Shown in pieces: positions 13,701 to 26,400 of a stretch of DNA of 64,000 bases. Source of the stretch: Apoderus coryli. Its lineage: Eukaryota > Arthropoda > Insecta > Coleoptera > Attelabidae. The stretch spans positions 12,630,428 through 12,694,427 of the forward strand of contig OU452211.1 in the NCBI GenBank assembly GCA_911728435.2. The letters run 5' to 3'. A program made the translations under genes and the position numbers. The notes under the pieces are model-generated. The model searched no databases. It was not told the origin of the DNA and saw nothing but the letters and a program-made list of their open reading frames with translations. Each line of letters opens with the position of its first letter. The stretch's first letter is position 1.

Positions 13701-16700
13701 ACGCTTGTGAACTCTCGTGAACATCGCTTTATAAATCCGAGAACCTTCAGTGATCTAGAAACCATAGAGGAGATGTGAGGAGCGAAGGTCAATCTGCTAT
13801 CAAGCAAGACTCCAAGATCCTTAACCATATCAACCGATTTCAGTGATGACTGATTTAAGGTGTAGTTGAAAGGAATGGTATGTCTTGATCTTGTGAAGGA
13901 AATCACACAGCACTTGTCAATATTGAGGTGCATATCATTTCGAACACACCATGCATGAAATGCGTTGAGATCGGATTGTAATTGATCACAGTTTTCACTA
14001 TTGTTCACTTTTTTAAATAGCTTGAGGTCATCAGCAAATAAGAGGAAATCGCTAGAGGTGAAGCAGTTGGCGATGTCATTAACAAAAATATTAAAAAATA
14101 GCGGTCCCAAGTGAGATCCCTGGGGAACTCCAGATGAGACATGAACTTCGTTGGACACAAAGCCGTTAACTTTCACGTACTGGACTCTATCAGTGAGATA
14201 GCTACCGACCCATTTGAGAAAATTCCCACTGATGCCAACCGCGGCCAATTTTACCAATAGAATATTGTGGTTAACCCGATCGAACGCCTTAGAAAAGTCC
14301 GTATATATGGAATGCACCTCCGATCCACCCTCCAAAGACTCGAGAATAAAATTCACGTATTTGACAAGGTTAAGTTCCGCTGATTTTCCGGGCAGAAATC
14401 CGTACTGCTGGTCTATAATTGAATTATTCAGAAGAGGTTGGATGTACTGAATTATAATCTTCTCAAACGCCTTGGGAATCACACTAAGAATGCTGATTGG
14501 TATATAATTACTGATGTCATGCTTATCTCCAGACTTATGAATAGGTGTGATAAAACTGGACTTCCAAAAGTCAGGAAAGCAACCAGTCTGCAAAGACTTA
14601 TTATAAATAGCATGCAGTGGCCTTGCCAGCACAAAACTACACTGTTTTAAAAAACTAGGAGGAAGTCCGTCCGGCCCTGGCCCCTTATTTGGATCAAGTC
14701 CTGAAAGTTTTTCAAAAATTTCAGATATAGAAATATTTAAGTTTGTAAAATTGATGTCGTTGACACTGAGACGTTCGGGAATACACGTATTGTTGGTAGT
14801 ATAGACAGATGAAAAGTGTCTAGAAAAGAGGTTAACCACGGACTGTCCAGTGTTCGCTCTATCTGCGTTGAGAAACATCTCAGAAGGCAGTTTCACATTT
14901 CTACGAGTGGAATTAACAAAGCTCCAAAAGGATCTAATATCGTCACCAATTCCATTCTCAGTTGTCGTGACAAACTGATCATAGCATTCTCGAGAGAGGG
15001 TCTTACAGAGTGCGCGAAGCCGCACAAATTCCATGTAATGATGGTTTGAACCTGTACTCTTAAACAATTTGTGTTCGTACTTTTTTTGTATAATACAACT
15101 TTTCAGATATGGACTATACCACTTAGGAAATCTTCCACTAGACACCCTCTTGAGTGGCACACATAATTCAATCACGCTGTGGACCACGGAGTAAAAATCA
15201 TTTAGCATCGAATCCAGGGACTTGCCATAAAATATATGAAGATGTGTGGCATAGACGATTGGGCCAAGCAAATAAACATCCTTTATTACAGCTAGGGCTA
15301 GGGCGAATGTCAGATAAAACATGTAGTACATGATGTGTCAAATCAAAAGCTACAATGTTGCCATTTGTGAAAACTGCAGTAACCACCAAAGGAATAGGTG
15401 AGCTTATTCACAGTATTTCCATGCACCAGTGACGGCGGAAAATATTTTCAAATTATTTTGGATGATTTTTCACGTTTTGTTGTTGTCATGATATTAATAG
15501 CAAATAATGAAGCTGAAGAAAATTTAAAAGTACTTGAAAGACGGCATAATGTAAAGGTGAAGAAGTTTAGATTAGACAATGGCAGGGAATTTTCTTTTAA
15601 ATATTTTCAACACTTTTTATTTATTTATTTATTTATTTGAGATACTGCCCAGACAGACGAATCCAATTAAAAGGCAGGAAAAAAATACATATATATGTAC
15701 ATTACAAACATAAACTAGCTGTTGCCCTCGAGACACGAATAGCTCTCCATATTTAAGTGGAAAAGTAATAATTTTATGACCTTTTTGTCATTTATCTACA
15801 TTTAATAAATTTTTGTTTTGTTTTAGACATCAGCTATTTTTTTTTTGTATCGGGTTTTGTGCCTTTTTCTTCTCTTTGAAGGCACTATTTATACGCAGAT
15901 ATTTTATATTTCAGATCTAGGCCAAATTCTTGTACGCAAAATAATTGATTTTTTTTTAGTTTTATTATAAAATTTATTTTGTACCCTTTTCTACTATTTA
16001 CGAACGCCTATGTACACAAAATTGTTATGCTGCATGTTGTAGGTTATCCGTTAAGTGGTTTTTGAGTTATTACGGATACAATTTTTTTCTGACCTTTTTA
16101 TAGAATTTTCACGGACGCCTATGGAACATTATTTTTTGTCGTGTATTTTTAACACCAATTCAACTAGTTAAATATAAATTTTTTTACATTTTAATTTTTT
16201 TTTATTTTACCCTTTTTTTTCTATTTACGAACGCCTATGTAAATAAAAAATTTATGCTGCATTTTTTAGGTTATCTTATATGAAAGCTATATATAATTAG
16301 CCAATTTTTCTGGTATATTTGGGAAACATTTTTTTTTCGTTTTTGACCCTTTTTAAGACTATTTTCGAACGCCTGTGTGAACTAATTCTTTTATGTAACA
16401 TTTTTTAGGTTATATTCTATCACAACTATAAAAAATTATTCAATATTTCGGATAAGTTTAAGAACTATGATTTTTTAAATTTTTGAACCCTCTTTTAAAC
16501 CCCTTGCCTACGCTCAATGTTAATCACCACCTATAAATATCCTGTAGTATTTTCGTACCAAATGTGGTTAAAATCCGTTAAGTGGTTTTTGAGTTATCAC
16601 GGATAAAAAAAATTTCAGACCCTTTTATAGAATTTTCACGGACGCCTATGATACATTAATTTTTGTCGTGTATTTTTAACACCAATTCATCTAGTTAAAT

Positions 16701-17426
16701 ATAAAAATTTTTACATTTGAATTTTTTTTTATTTTACCCCTTTTTCTACTATTTACGAACGCCTATGTGAATAAAAATTTTATGCTGCATTTTTTAGGTT
16801 ATCTTATATCAAAGCTATATATAATTAGCCAATTTTTCTGCTATATTTGGGAAACGTTTTTTTTTTCGTTTTTGCCCTCTTTTTAAACTATTTTCGAACG
16901 CCTGTGTGAACCAATTCTTTTATGGAATATTTTTTGGCTTATATTGTATCACAGCTATGAAAAATTATTCCATATTTCGAATAAGTTTAGGAAATATATT
17001 TTTTTTATGTTTTGACCCCTTTTCCACTATTTACGAACGCCTATGAAAGTAAGTTATTCATGACACATTTTATAGGTTATATTCTATCAAAACTATAAAT
17101 AACTAGTTAATATTTCTGCTATTTTTAAGGAATACGTTTTTTTTTTAATCTTTTTTACCCCATTTTACACTATTTTCGGACGCCAATGTGGTTTAATATT
17201 TTATGTTCAATATTTTAGGTTATATTCAATTAAATGCGTAAAAAATTATGCAGTATTTCGGATAAGTTTAAGAACTATGAATTTTTTTAATTTTTGAACC
17301 CTCTTTTAAACCCTTTGCCTACGCTCAATGTTTCCCAAAATCTAATCAGCTCCTTGCCATGTCCAATAGTATTTTTGTACCAAATTTGGTTAAAATCTGT
17401 TAAGCCGTTTTTGCGTTTTCGTGCAT

Positions 17427-17465
<39 letters not shown>

Positions 17466-20400
17466 TTTTTTTAAAACTACTTATTTATGTATAAAATGAC
17501 CAAAAACAAGTATTTCCGGTGAAATTAAAAAAATTTTTTTTTTCATGAAACTAATAGTCTCCATATATACATACAGGGTGGTCCAACGAAAAGTTTGCAC
17601 CTAGCTTTTCTCTTTTTTTTGTAGTCTAATGCGAAAATGCTCGGACACGTCGATTTTGCTTTTGAGGGGGACACATTTTAAACATATTTTTCGATCTGCG
17701 CCTTTAACCCCCTAGCGGGGGTGAGTAACAACCCTAAAATTTTAAATGGAAAGAGGGGTCTAATGACATATCATTTGAAAGGACACAAAATTGTCTTTCT
17801 AATGATACCCTATTTGTCGAATTTTACTAAAACAGTTAATACGAAAACGACTTTAAATACATTAAGCCGATAATTTTGGTATTAATGAGAAATACAAATA
17901 AGTTTTAATTATTGCGAGTGAAAACACCTGCAATCGTTAGTACATTCCAATGTTTGTTAGTTTTAACATTGCTTTGTAAAAAAAGTAAACAAGCTGTTAA
18001 ATTGATTTATTAAAACGTTACATTAACAAATGTTGAAAATGTGACCCATTTGATTCCATACAATAATACAGATTTTGTTCAAATCTATTTCTAACATTTT
18101 GTAGCATATCAGGTGTTATGTTTCTGCACTCTTCTGTAATGCGTTGGCGAAGATCTTCTATGGACTCGGGCTTCGTGGCAAAACATTTATTTTTTAAGTG
18201 CCCCCAAAGAAAAAAGTCTAAAGGCGATAAATCCGGTGACCTGGCAGGCCATTCAATTGGGCCCCTCCTTCCAATCCACCGTCCAGGGAACCGGTCATCT
18301 AAGAACTATCTTACAGGAGCCACATAGTGCGGAGGTGCTTTATCTTGCTGGAAATAAAGCCGATCAGCAGTATGATTTTGGTCATCTTCTATTATTTGTG
18401 TTATTAAAGGATCAATTGTGTCTTCAAGCATGTTTAGGTACACTTCACCAGTTAAATTTCCAGGAATAAAAAGTGGTCCTATAATATGATTTCCTAATAT
18501 GCCACACCAGACGTTTATTTTTTGAGGATACTGGGTATGAACCTCACGGAATAAATGTGGGTTACTGTCATCCCAGTAACGGCAATTGTGCCTATTTACA
18601 GCTCCATTCAAATAAAATGTGCATTCGTCGGAAAAACAAATGTTAAATAATAATTGCGGATCTTCAATTAAACGCTGGCTCATTGCTTCACAAAATTGCA
18701 GCCTTCTATCAGGATCATCCTCATTTAGTTCCTGTACTAATTTGATTTTGTACGGATGAAATTTGTACGCTTTTAAAATTCGTATTATGGACGAACGGGA
18801 GACACCTGAGGCTTCAGCTAATTGACGGGTACTTTGACTATGATCCATTTCAACATGCCCTAAAACAGCGACTTCCACAGCTTCATTTCTGATCGGTTTC
18901 TGCGGCTGGTGTTTTACATTACAGACAGACCCGGTATCTACAAACTTTTTAACTAACTTGCCAACGTACACATCATTCACATTTTTATCGGGATGTCTCT
19001 CATTAAATAAGCGAGCCGTAAGTCTAGCACTACTATTATTTTGAAAATAAAGTTTAACAATTTCAACTCGTTCTAGAATGGAATAAATCATTTTGTACGG
19101 TAAAAGTAAAATAACTTGAGAAGCAACCAAACTGAATCAATGAAAAGACTAAAATAAACGGTGTAAATTCTTTTCCTACACGTATCTGCAGTTTTTATTT
19201 CAACAAAAAACGCAAACGATTAGTGAGGAATTTAGTTCTGATAAATAAGATCGTGTTTTTGAAATCCCGTTTTTCTTCAAAGTAAATAATTTAGAAATGA
19301 TTGTAGTTGTTTTCAGTCGTAATAATTAAAACTTATTTGTATTTCTCATTAATACCAAAATTATCGGCTTAATGTCTTTAAAGTCGTTTTCGTATTAACT
19401 GTTTTAGTAAAATTCGACAAATAGGGTATCATTAGAAAGACAATTTTGTGTCCTTTCAAATGATATGTCATTAGACCCCTCTTTCCATTTAAAATTTTAG
19501 GGTTGTTACTCACCCCCGCTAGGGGGTTAAAGGCGCAGATCGAAAAATATGTTTAAAATGTGTCCCCCTCAAAAGCAAAATCGACGTGTCCGAGCATTTT
19601 CGCATTCGACTACAAAAAAAAGAGAAAAGCTAGGTGCAAACTTTTCGTTGGACCACCCTGTATATTACATATATGATATGGAGAGCTAAAAATAGATATT
19701 ATAATTTAATTAGTACTCTACTAAAAACTTAAAATTAACTTCTCAAAATTATTTTCCTTATGAACGATAATTTAGTGTTAAACAAATCAATCTGGTCCGA
19801 TAAGGAGTTACAAACAGAACACATTGTAAATAAAGGAGAATGCAGCAACAAATTTGTGCGCGCTCCCGACAAATAAAAAATAGAGTTAATGTTACGTGTG
19901 CGTATACTTGGTGCATAGAAAGGAATCATTGCTAACAGTTCCGGACAATCATTCGTTCCATTCAAAATTTTAAAAAGTAAAACAAAAGCAGAAAACTCCC
20001 TACGTTTGCTCAAAGAAATTAAATTAAAACGACTCAACAAAGTGTCCTGAGGAAATCCAATGACTGGGTAAGTCCCATCACAGCGAAACCACAGAAACTT
20101 AACAAAACGACGCTGAATCCTTTCAATATTTGTGGAATGTATATCATAAACAGGATTCCATACCACAGAGACATACCCCAGCTTAGACCTCACAAATGCA
20201 TTAAATAGGGTAATGAGCATTTGCGGGGACTTAAATTCCCTTTGAGTTACGCACAATAAAACCAAGAGACTTAAAGGAAGCTGAAATAACGTTATTATAA
20301 TGTTCAATAAAGTTCAGCTTACTATCAAAGTAAACTCCCAAATCTTTAATTTGATTACAAACAGTTAATGGACTATTGTGTATAAAATACAGAGAACTTA

Positions 20401-23400
20401 CAGGCTTCATCTTACGTGTATAGGAAACAGAAAAACACTTATTTATATTCAAAAAAAGATTGTTACGAACACACCACTCATAAAGCCTATTCAAATCCTC
20501 TTGAATCCGCATATAAGAGTGAACTACAAGTTAAGTTGCTGGAGATATCATCAATGAAACACAGAAATAATAAAGGTCCCAGTACCGAACCCTGGGGAAC
20601 TCCAGAAGTTACCATAATGTTGACAGACTTGAATCCTTTGTACTCCACATACTGACAATGTCCCTTTAAATAGGACTGCAAAAATAGGAGAATGTTATTT
20701 GATAGACCGAAACGGGATAATTTCGCCAATAAGATGCCATGATCAAGTCTGTCAAAGGCCTTGGAGAAGTCGGTGTAGATAACATCCACTTGACCTCCAC
20801 GATCTAATTGTGTGGCTAGAAATTGTGTTAAAACAAGTAAGTTGGTTGTTGTAGAACTACCCGGAAGGAAACCATGCTGCACAGTTGAAATCTGCCGACT
20901 TACATGATTCATTATAATATCATGCAATATAAACTCGAAAACCTTCGCCAAACAAGACTGAATGGATATGGGTCGATAATTTGAAATATCATGCTTATCG
21001 CCTTTTTTATAAACCGGCGTAACTCTAGAAGATTTCCAAATAGATGCGAAAATGCATGATTGCAACGACAGATTGAAAATAGTGCATAATGGTCCAGCGA
21101 ATACAGCAGAACAATCTCTAATCAAAAAAGATGGTATACCATCGGGGCCTGCTGTAAATTTCGGTTTTAATTTTCGCAGCGCATGATAAACCTCAGATTC
21201 CACAATTTTTCGATCAGACAAAAAAGGTACGTTTAATGACTCAAGCATGCAATCATTGATATCAAAAGTATGGCAATTAACGTAGGATGTACTGAAATAC
21301 TCAACAAATTTATTTACCAGTCCCTGCTGATCCTCAATACTCTCCCCATTATACGTCATACCACTCGGCAAGCGTCCAAAACAAAATGGAATCAAAATCG
21401 AGTACACGATGCCTTATAGTCCTAGATGAACGGCAAATCCCAGACGATGAATCGCACCTTATTGAACATGATAAGAACCAAAATTATAGACGGAAATATT
21501 GAATTGAATAGAACGCCCACATCATGTTTACAAAGAGGTATAACACCATCAAAAATCTGGAATGACAGGAATGATATAAGCAAACTAAGAATTTTTGGAT
21601 GCCGAAAGAAAATAAATTAGAAGCTAAAGCCAAGAAAGCAATTTTTGTACGATACTGTGGAGGATGTTATAGACTATAAGTGCTAGAAGAAGAAAAAATA
21701 AAAAGAAGTAGAGATGTTAAATTCGATGAAAAAAAAATCTAATTGTCTACTATCAGCTTCAAACATAATAATGGATTATTTTTCGCAAATTTTCTTACAT
21801 AAAAACTTATTTGTTCCGCCATTCTGCAACCGATTCTCTTCAAAGCAGTTAACGTGACTCTTATATGGCAAACCAATATATTTTGTAATGGTTCCGTTTA
21901 TTTTCCTTTTGTGATATAACTCTAACTAAAAAATAAATGCTTACCACCATATGATTCGCCGGCAACAAAAAAGTCATTCTTCTGTAAATTTGGAAACAGT
22001 TTGAAAAATTGCGTCAATGCTTCATATAGATCTTCACCAACTTTGGTTTCATTCTGTGCGTAACCACCAGCTGAAGTAAAACTATATCCTGTACCGACCG
22101 GATTGTCAATGTATATTACCTTAAATAAATTTAAAAAAATATTTTTCAGGCTTGCGCATTTATAAATAAAGCGTTAATGCCCAACAGTTCACATCATCTA
22201 CAGAGCAATAACAATACAAATTAATAGTTTATTTATTTATTTATTTATTAATCTACGGACAAAGTCCATTATTACAACATGTACAAAACAATACAACACA
22301 CTACAGAAATTATAAAACTTACATAACTCTAGACTATCCATTACAATTGAACTTAATAAAAAAAAACAAAAAACCAGCAATTGCGCGACATACAACAGCT
22401 CACAGGACTCCAACGCTCGCTGATGTTAAGGAATTAATGAATGCTAATTTATTTTAAATTTTAAAAACAAGGAATTAGGGAAACCATTCATCTCTTGACC
22501 CCCTCCTCAAGCGACCGGCGAACTCACCAAATGGTGCAAAGAAATCGATGTTATGATTAGAACAACGATTCGCCAGTCGCGCCACTCTGGTGACAAAGGT
22601 ATTCATAGCGTAGTTCGCGCGGTGGAACGAGACGTGAAAGAGATCAGAACTTCTGCTTTGTCTAGGGGGAACACGAAAACCAATCTGGGATAAAAGACTA
22701 GAAGATAAAAGAGTATTGTTTAAAATTTTATATAGTATAGTCAGATCCCTGACAACCCTGCGGGCGCCCAATGTAGCCAATTCCAGCTCACTCAGCAATA
22801 CGCCGTAGTTTAAGTTAAAATTAACGGGTCGTTCACGGCCGAGTCTAAAATGAACGTACCTCAGAAAACGGTGCTGAACCCTCTCGATACAGACAGTGTG
22901 ACAAACATAAGATGGAGACCACACCGCAGAGGCGTACTCCAAATGCGGCCTCACAAGGGATGTGTACAGGGCCCTGAATGTACCAATCTGACTGAAATCC
23001 CCCGAACAACGTCTGATGAAGCCCAACATCTTAATGGACCGCGATGTCGCGCGTCTGATGTGGTCGGTGTAGCTCAGTGAAGAATCCAAGTAGACACCCA
23101 GATCCTTGACCAAAGTCTTATAATCCAAAGCGTCCCGGTCAATAAAGTATTCGTGAAAAAGTGGATCCCTAGTACGGTTAAAATTAACGCAAAAGCACTT
23201 CGATATATTCAAATCCAACCCATTCGCCTCGCACCAATGCACAAGCCGAATAACATCCTCCTGCAAAAGGTAGCAATCGGATGGGCCTGCAATACGCCTA
23301 TAACACTTTAGATCATCAGCAAATAACTTGATCTCACTATGAACGAAACATTGCGCTATGTCATTGACAAATAAGTTAAATAATAAGGGGCCCAAATGAG

Positions 23401-26400
23401 ACCCCTGAGGAACACCAGATGAAACTAATATGGGCCTGGAATGAAACTCATTGATCCGGACAACCTGAGTTCTACCACATAAGTAGCTCCCCAACCAGTC
23501 CAACATAGGCGCAGAGACACCAACAATCCCAAGCTTCTCAATGAGAAGCCGATGGTTGACACTGTCGAAAGCCTTAGAGAAGTCGGTGTAAATGGCATGA
23601 ACTTGATATCCGTGCTCCAAAGCCCGGGACAAGTAGTTTGTGAATTCGAGGAGATTGAGCTCGGTAGATTTACCTGGCTGAAATCCAAATTGATCGGAGA
23701 TCACCAATGGCCCCAGAGTGGCCGTCAGATAACGAGTGATCAGGTTTTCGAATAGTTTCGGAATTGAATTCAATATACAGACCGGTCGGTAATTTGTTAC
23801 TTCATTTCTGTTGCCGGATTTAAAAATAGGGGTAATGAAACTAGTTTTCCATAATACAGGGAAAGTGCCAGTGGAGACCGAATGATTGAAAATAATTTGA
23901 AGCGGTCTAGCAAGCGAAAAGCTACAATTCCTGAGAAGCAAGGCTGGGATTCCGTCGGGACCGGCCGACTTCCTCACTTCCAAGCCAACAATTGCCTCCA
24001 AAATATCTGAGAGAGAGATGTGATGATCGGAAACATTCACCAGGGTGTCCCCGACACAGCCAACCGGAGAGTCAAGACATCTGTCGCTATACACTGATTC
24101 AAAATACGCAGCAAACAAATCCGCCCCACACTGATCGGCGTCGCTCGTTCGTTCACCCCATGATAGACGCGAGGGCAGGTCTGAAGATCCTCTTTTAGAA
24201 TTAATGAACCTCCAAAAAGCTCCAATGTTCTGAGGAAGCTCACTCTCAATTGCATTTGTAAAAGACATATAGCAAACGCGAGAAAGGCGATTACATTCAC
24301 TTCTGAGTCTGCTAAAGTCCGCATAATGGGTCTGCGAGCCTGTGATTTTGTAACGCTTGTGAGCCCTCTTCTTTTCAAATATGAGCTGTTTCAGCTCCAG
24401 TGAATACCACCGCGGAAATCGTTTAGAGGAGCACCTCTTCTTGGGCACAAAAACCTCGAACGCATCGAATAAGATGTTGTAAAAGGTGTCGACCATGTCA
24501 TCCACCGACCGATAGGAGAGAAGAAAATCCCACCGAATGCCACCAAGACGGTTATTCAATTTCTCAAAGTCGGCCGACTTAAAATCGTAGTAAAACCTTT
24601 CCGCTTGACGAGAAGAAGCCACTTTGTGGGTTCTGAATGGTATATGAACAACCAAAGGAGGGTGATAACTGTCCGGCTCGATCAGAACATCTTCCGCAAC
24701 GACAACCTTGGAGTCGGGATTGTGGGCCAAGACCAAGTCCAGAATACGGCCACTACGACCGGGCGTCCTGTTGAATTGAAATAAGTTGTGAAAATTGCAC
24801 ATTTCGGACACGACCGTCAGAATCTCTGAGTCTCGCAGAAAAACAGATTCATCTGGAAATATAGACGAGCTAAAACGATCGTCGATCCAGGTACCGTCAG
24901 CCAAATTGAAATCACCCAACAAACACACTTCCGCAGAAGGGAATTTTTGAGAGAGTAGTTCAACAGTATCCCCAAATGCAAGGTAATGGTCTATAGATGA
25001 TCTAGGTGGTAAATAGACTGCCCCAAATATTATAGAAATTCCCGCCCCCGAGAGCAAAATGAAAAGCTGTTCGATGCTGGTCGAGCTTTCAAGAACACAA
25101 CCAGACAAAGTCCTGCGAACTGCTACGAGTACACCACCGCCTTAATAACTATTTTAAATTAAATTTCACGAGAAAATTATTAAAAAAATCAAAACTAGCC
25201 AAATATTTTAGAGGATATTTCTTGAAGTAATCCATATCGGTTTACTCCACAAAATACTTATATATATACACTATTGGACAAAAGTAGAGCAACACTTTCG
25301 ACAAATTATACAAATCTCGATTTTATAATACTAAATGCATGATATCGTATTTAAATACGTCGTGTCTTAAATATCAACGTAGGCTGATATTATCGACGGC
25401 AACAGCTTTTTCCAACAATCAAAACAAATGAACTGATATTGACGTAAACTTTTAATACAATATTGTAATGCGTCAAAAGTAAAGCAACATTTTAATATTT
25501 GCGTAAAAAAGAAAGGTTTTAGTGACAGTAAAGGTTAAAATATTTTTGCTGAGTTTATTTTATGTTTAATTAATTTTTCTGTGCTGGATTAATCATGCAA
25601 AGAGGTATTCCAATTTCGAAAGAATTAAAACATAGAGGGGGTGTTGGGGTTGTGCTGTTTCATCAAGGACGGTCGTGCTCAATGGTATAACTGGTGAGTA
25701 GTCGGCGATGACTGGTCCTCACAGGGCACCCAATTCTCACTTATAGCTCCACGTGCCACACCCCGGGCAACTGCATCGACCTGCAGGCTAAACTAAGTGA
25801 GGATAGCCAGATATGGTGAAAAATTCGCAGCGTCTGCCCAGAATGGGCGGCTGCAAACAGCGTCTGTTCCCAAAGTGGGCGGCTGACTCAGACACTCACC
25901 AACACGCCCGGCCAGCGTGGTGTTTTAAGGCTAAAATCCCGTAAATGAAAACGAAAAGGATACAGCCCTCAGTCCCCGGCGGATCGCTGGTTCCAGCCAA
26001 GGTGGCGGCTGGATCAAACATAGATCAGAGGGTGCTAAGAATCACCGGGTAGGACCAGGCCACCAAGGACGAAGAAAACTATATATTGCTACGTATAATA
26101 CAAGAACGCTTTTGCAAGACCAGAAAATCCTTGAATTAGAGGAAGAACTTAGCGGAATACACTGGGATATAGTGGGTCTTAGCGAAATTCGCCGAAGAGG
26201 AGAACAACAGCTCAGGCTAAAATCAGGAAACGCGCTCTACTTTAGAGGAAATGAAGACAGATCAGAGGGGGGAGTTGGTTTTATAATACATAAGAGACAT
26301 ACTAAGAATATTGAACACCTTGAGAGTGTAAGCCCTAGAGTTTGCTTCTTAGTACTAAAGTTAAACCAAAGATACAGCATTAAATTATTCAAGTCTATGC

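Larger units (their letters stand above)
15740..19686. mobile_element. TA-flanked element with short TIRs and internal tandem array
   Basis: GCTCTCCATAT at 15740 is matched by ATATGGAGAGC ending at 19686, each flanked by TA (15738-15739, 19687-19688). Removing the nested mariner leaves about 1.86 kb, mostly diverged tandem repeats and a (CAGA)n tract. The boundaries fit with the two parts of the LINE F 3' UTR being contiguous before insertion. No transposase was seen. The short TIR makes this call moderate. Confidence 0.55.
15616..21377 (-). mobile_element. LINE (copy F) interrupted by a TA-flanked element
   Basis: Minus-strand LINE. The 5' truncation is near 21377 (LPSGMTYNGES), the coding region runs to about 19735, and the 3' UTR is split across 19687-19734 and 15650-15739, with a (TAAA)n tail at 15616-15642. 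The frames 21377-20487, 20512-20231 and 20307-19735 encode ITPVYKKGDKHDISNYRPIS-type polymerase motifs, TDFSKAFDRLDH, SGVPQGSVLGPLLFL and the C-terminus. A deletion just after LLYAD removes the second catalytic aspartate and shifts the frame. It splits the copia integrase. Confidence 0.8.

Noticed and set aside
15198..15389. Minus-strand ORF and the first ~37 residues of the ORF starting at 15331
   Set aside because: This interval is copia pre-integrase sequence on the plus strand. The minus frames are antisense read-through.
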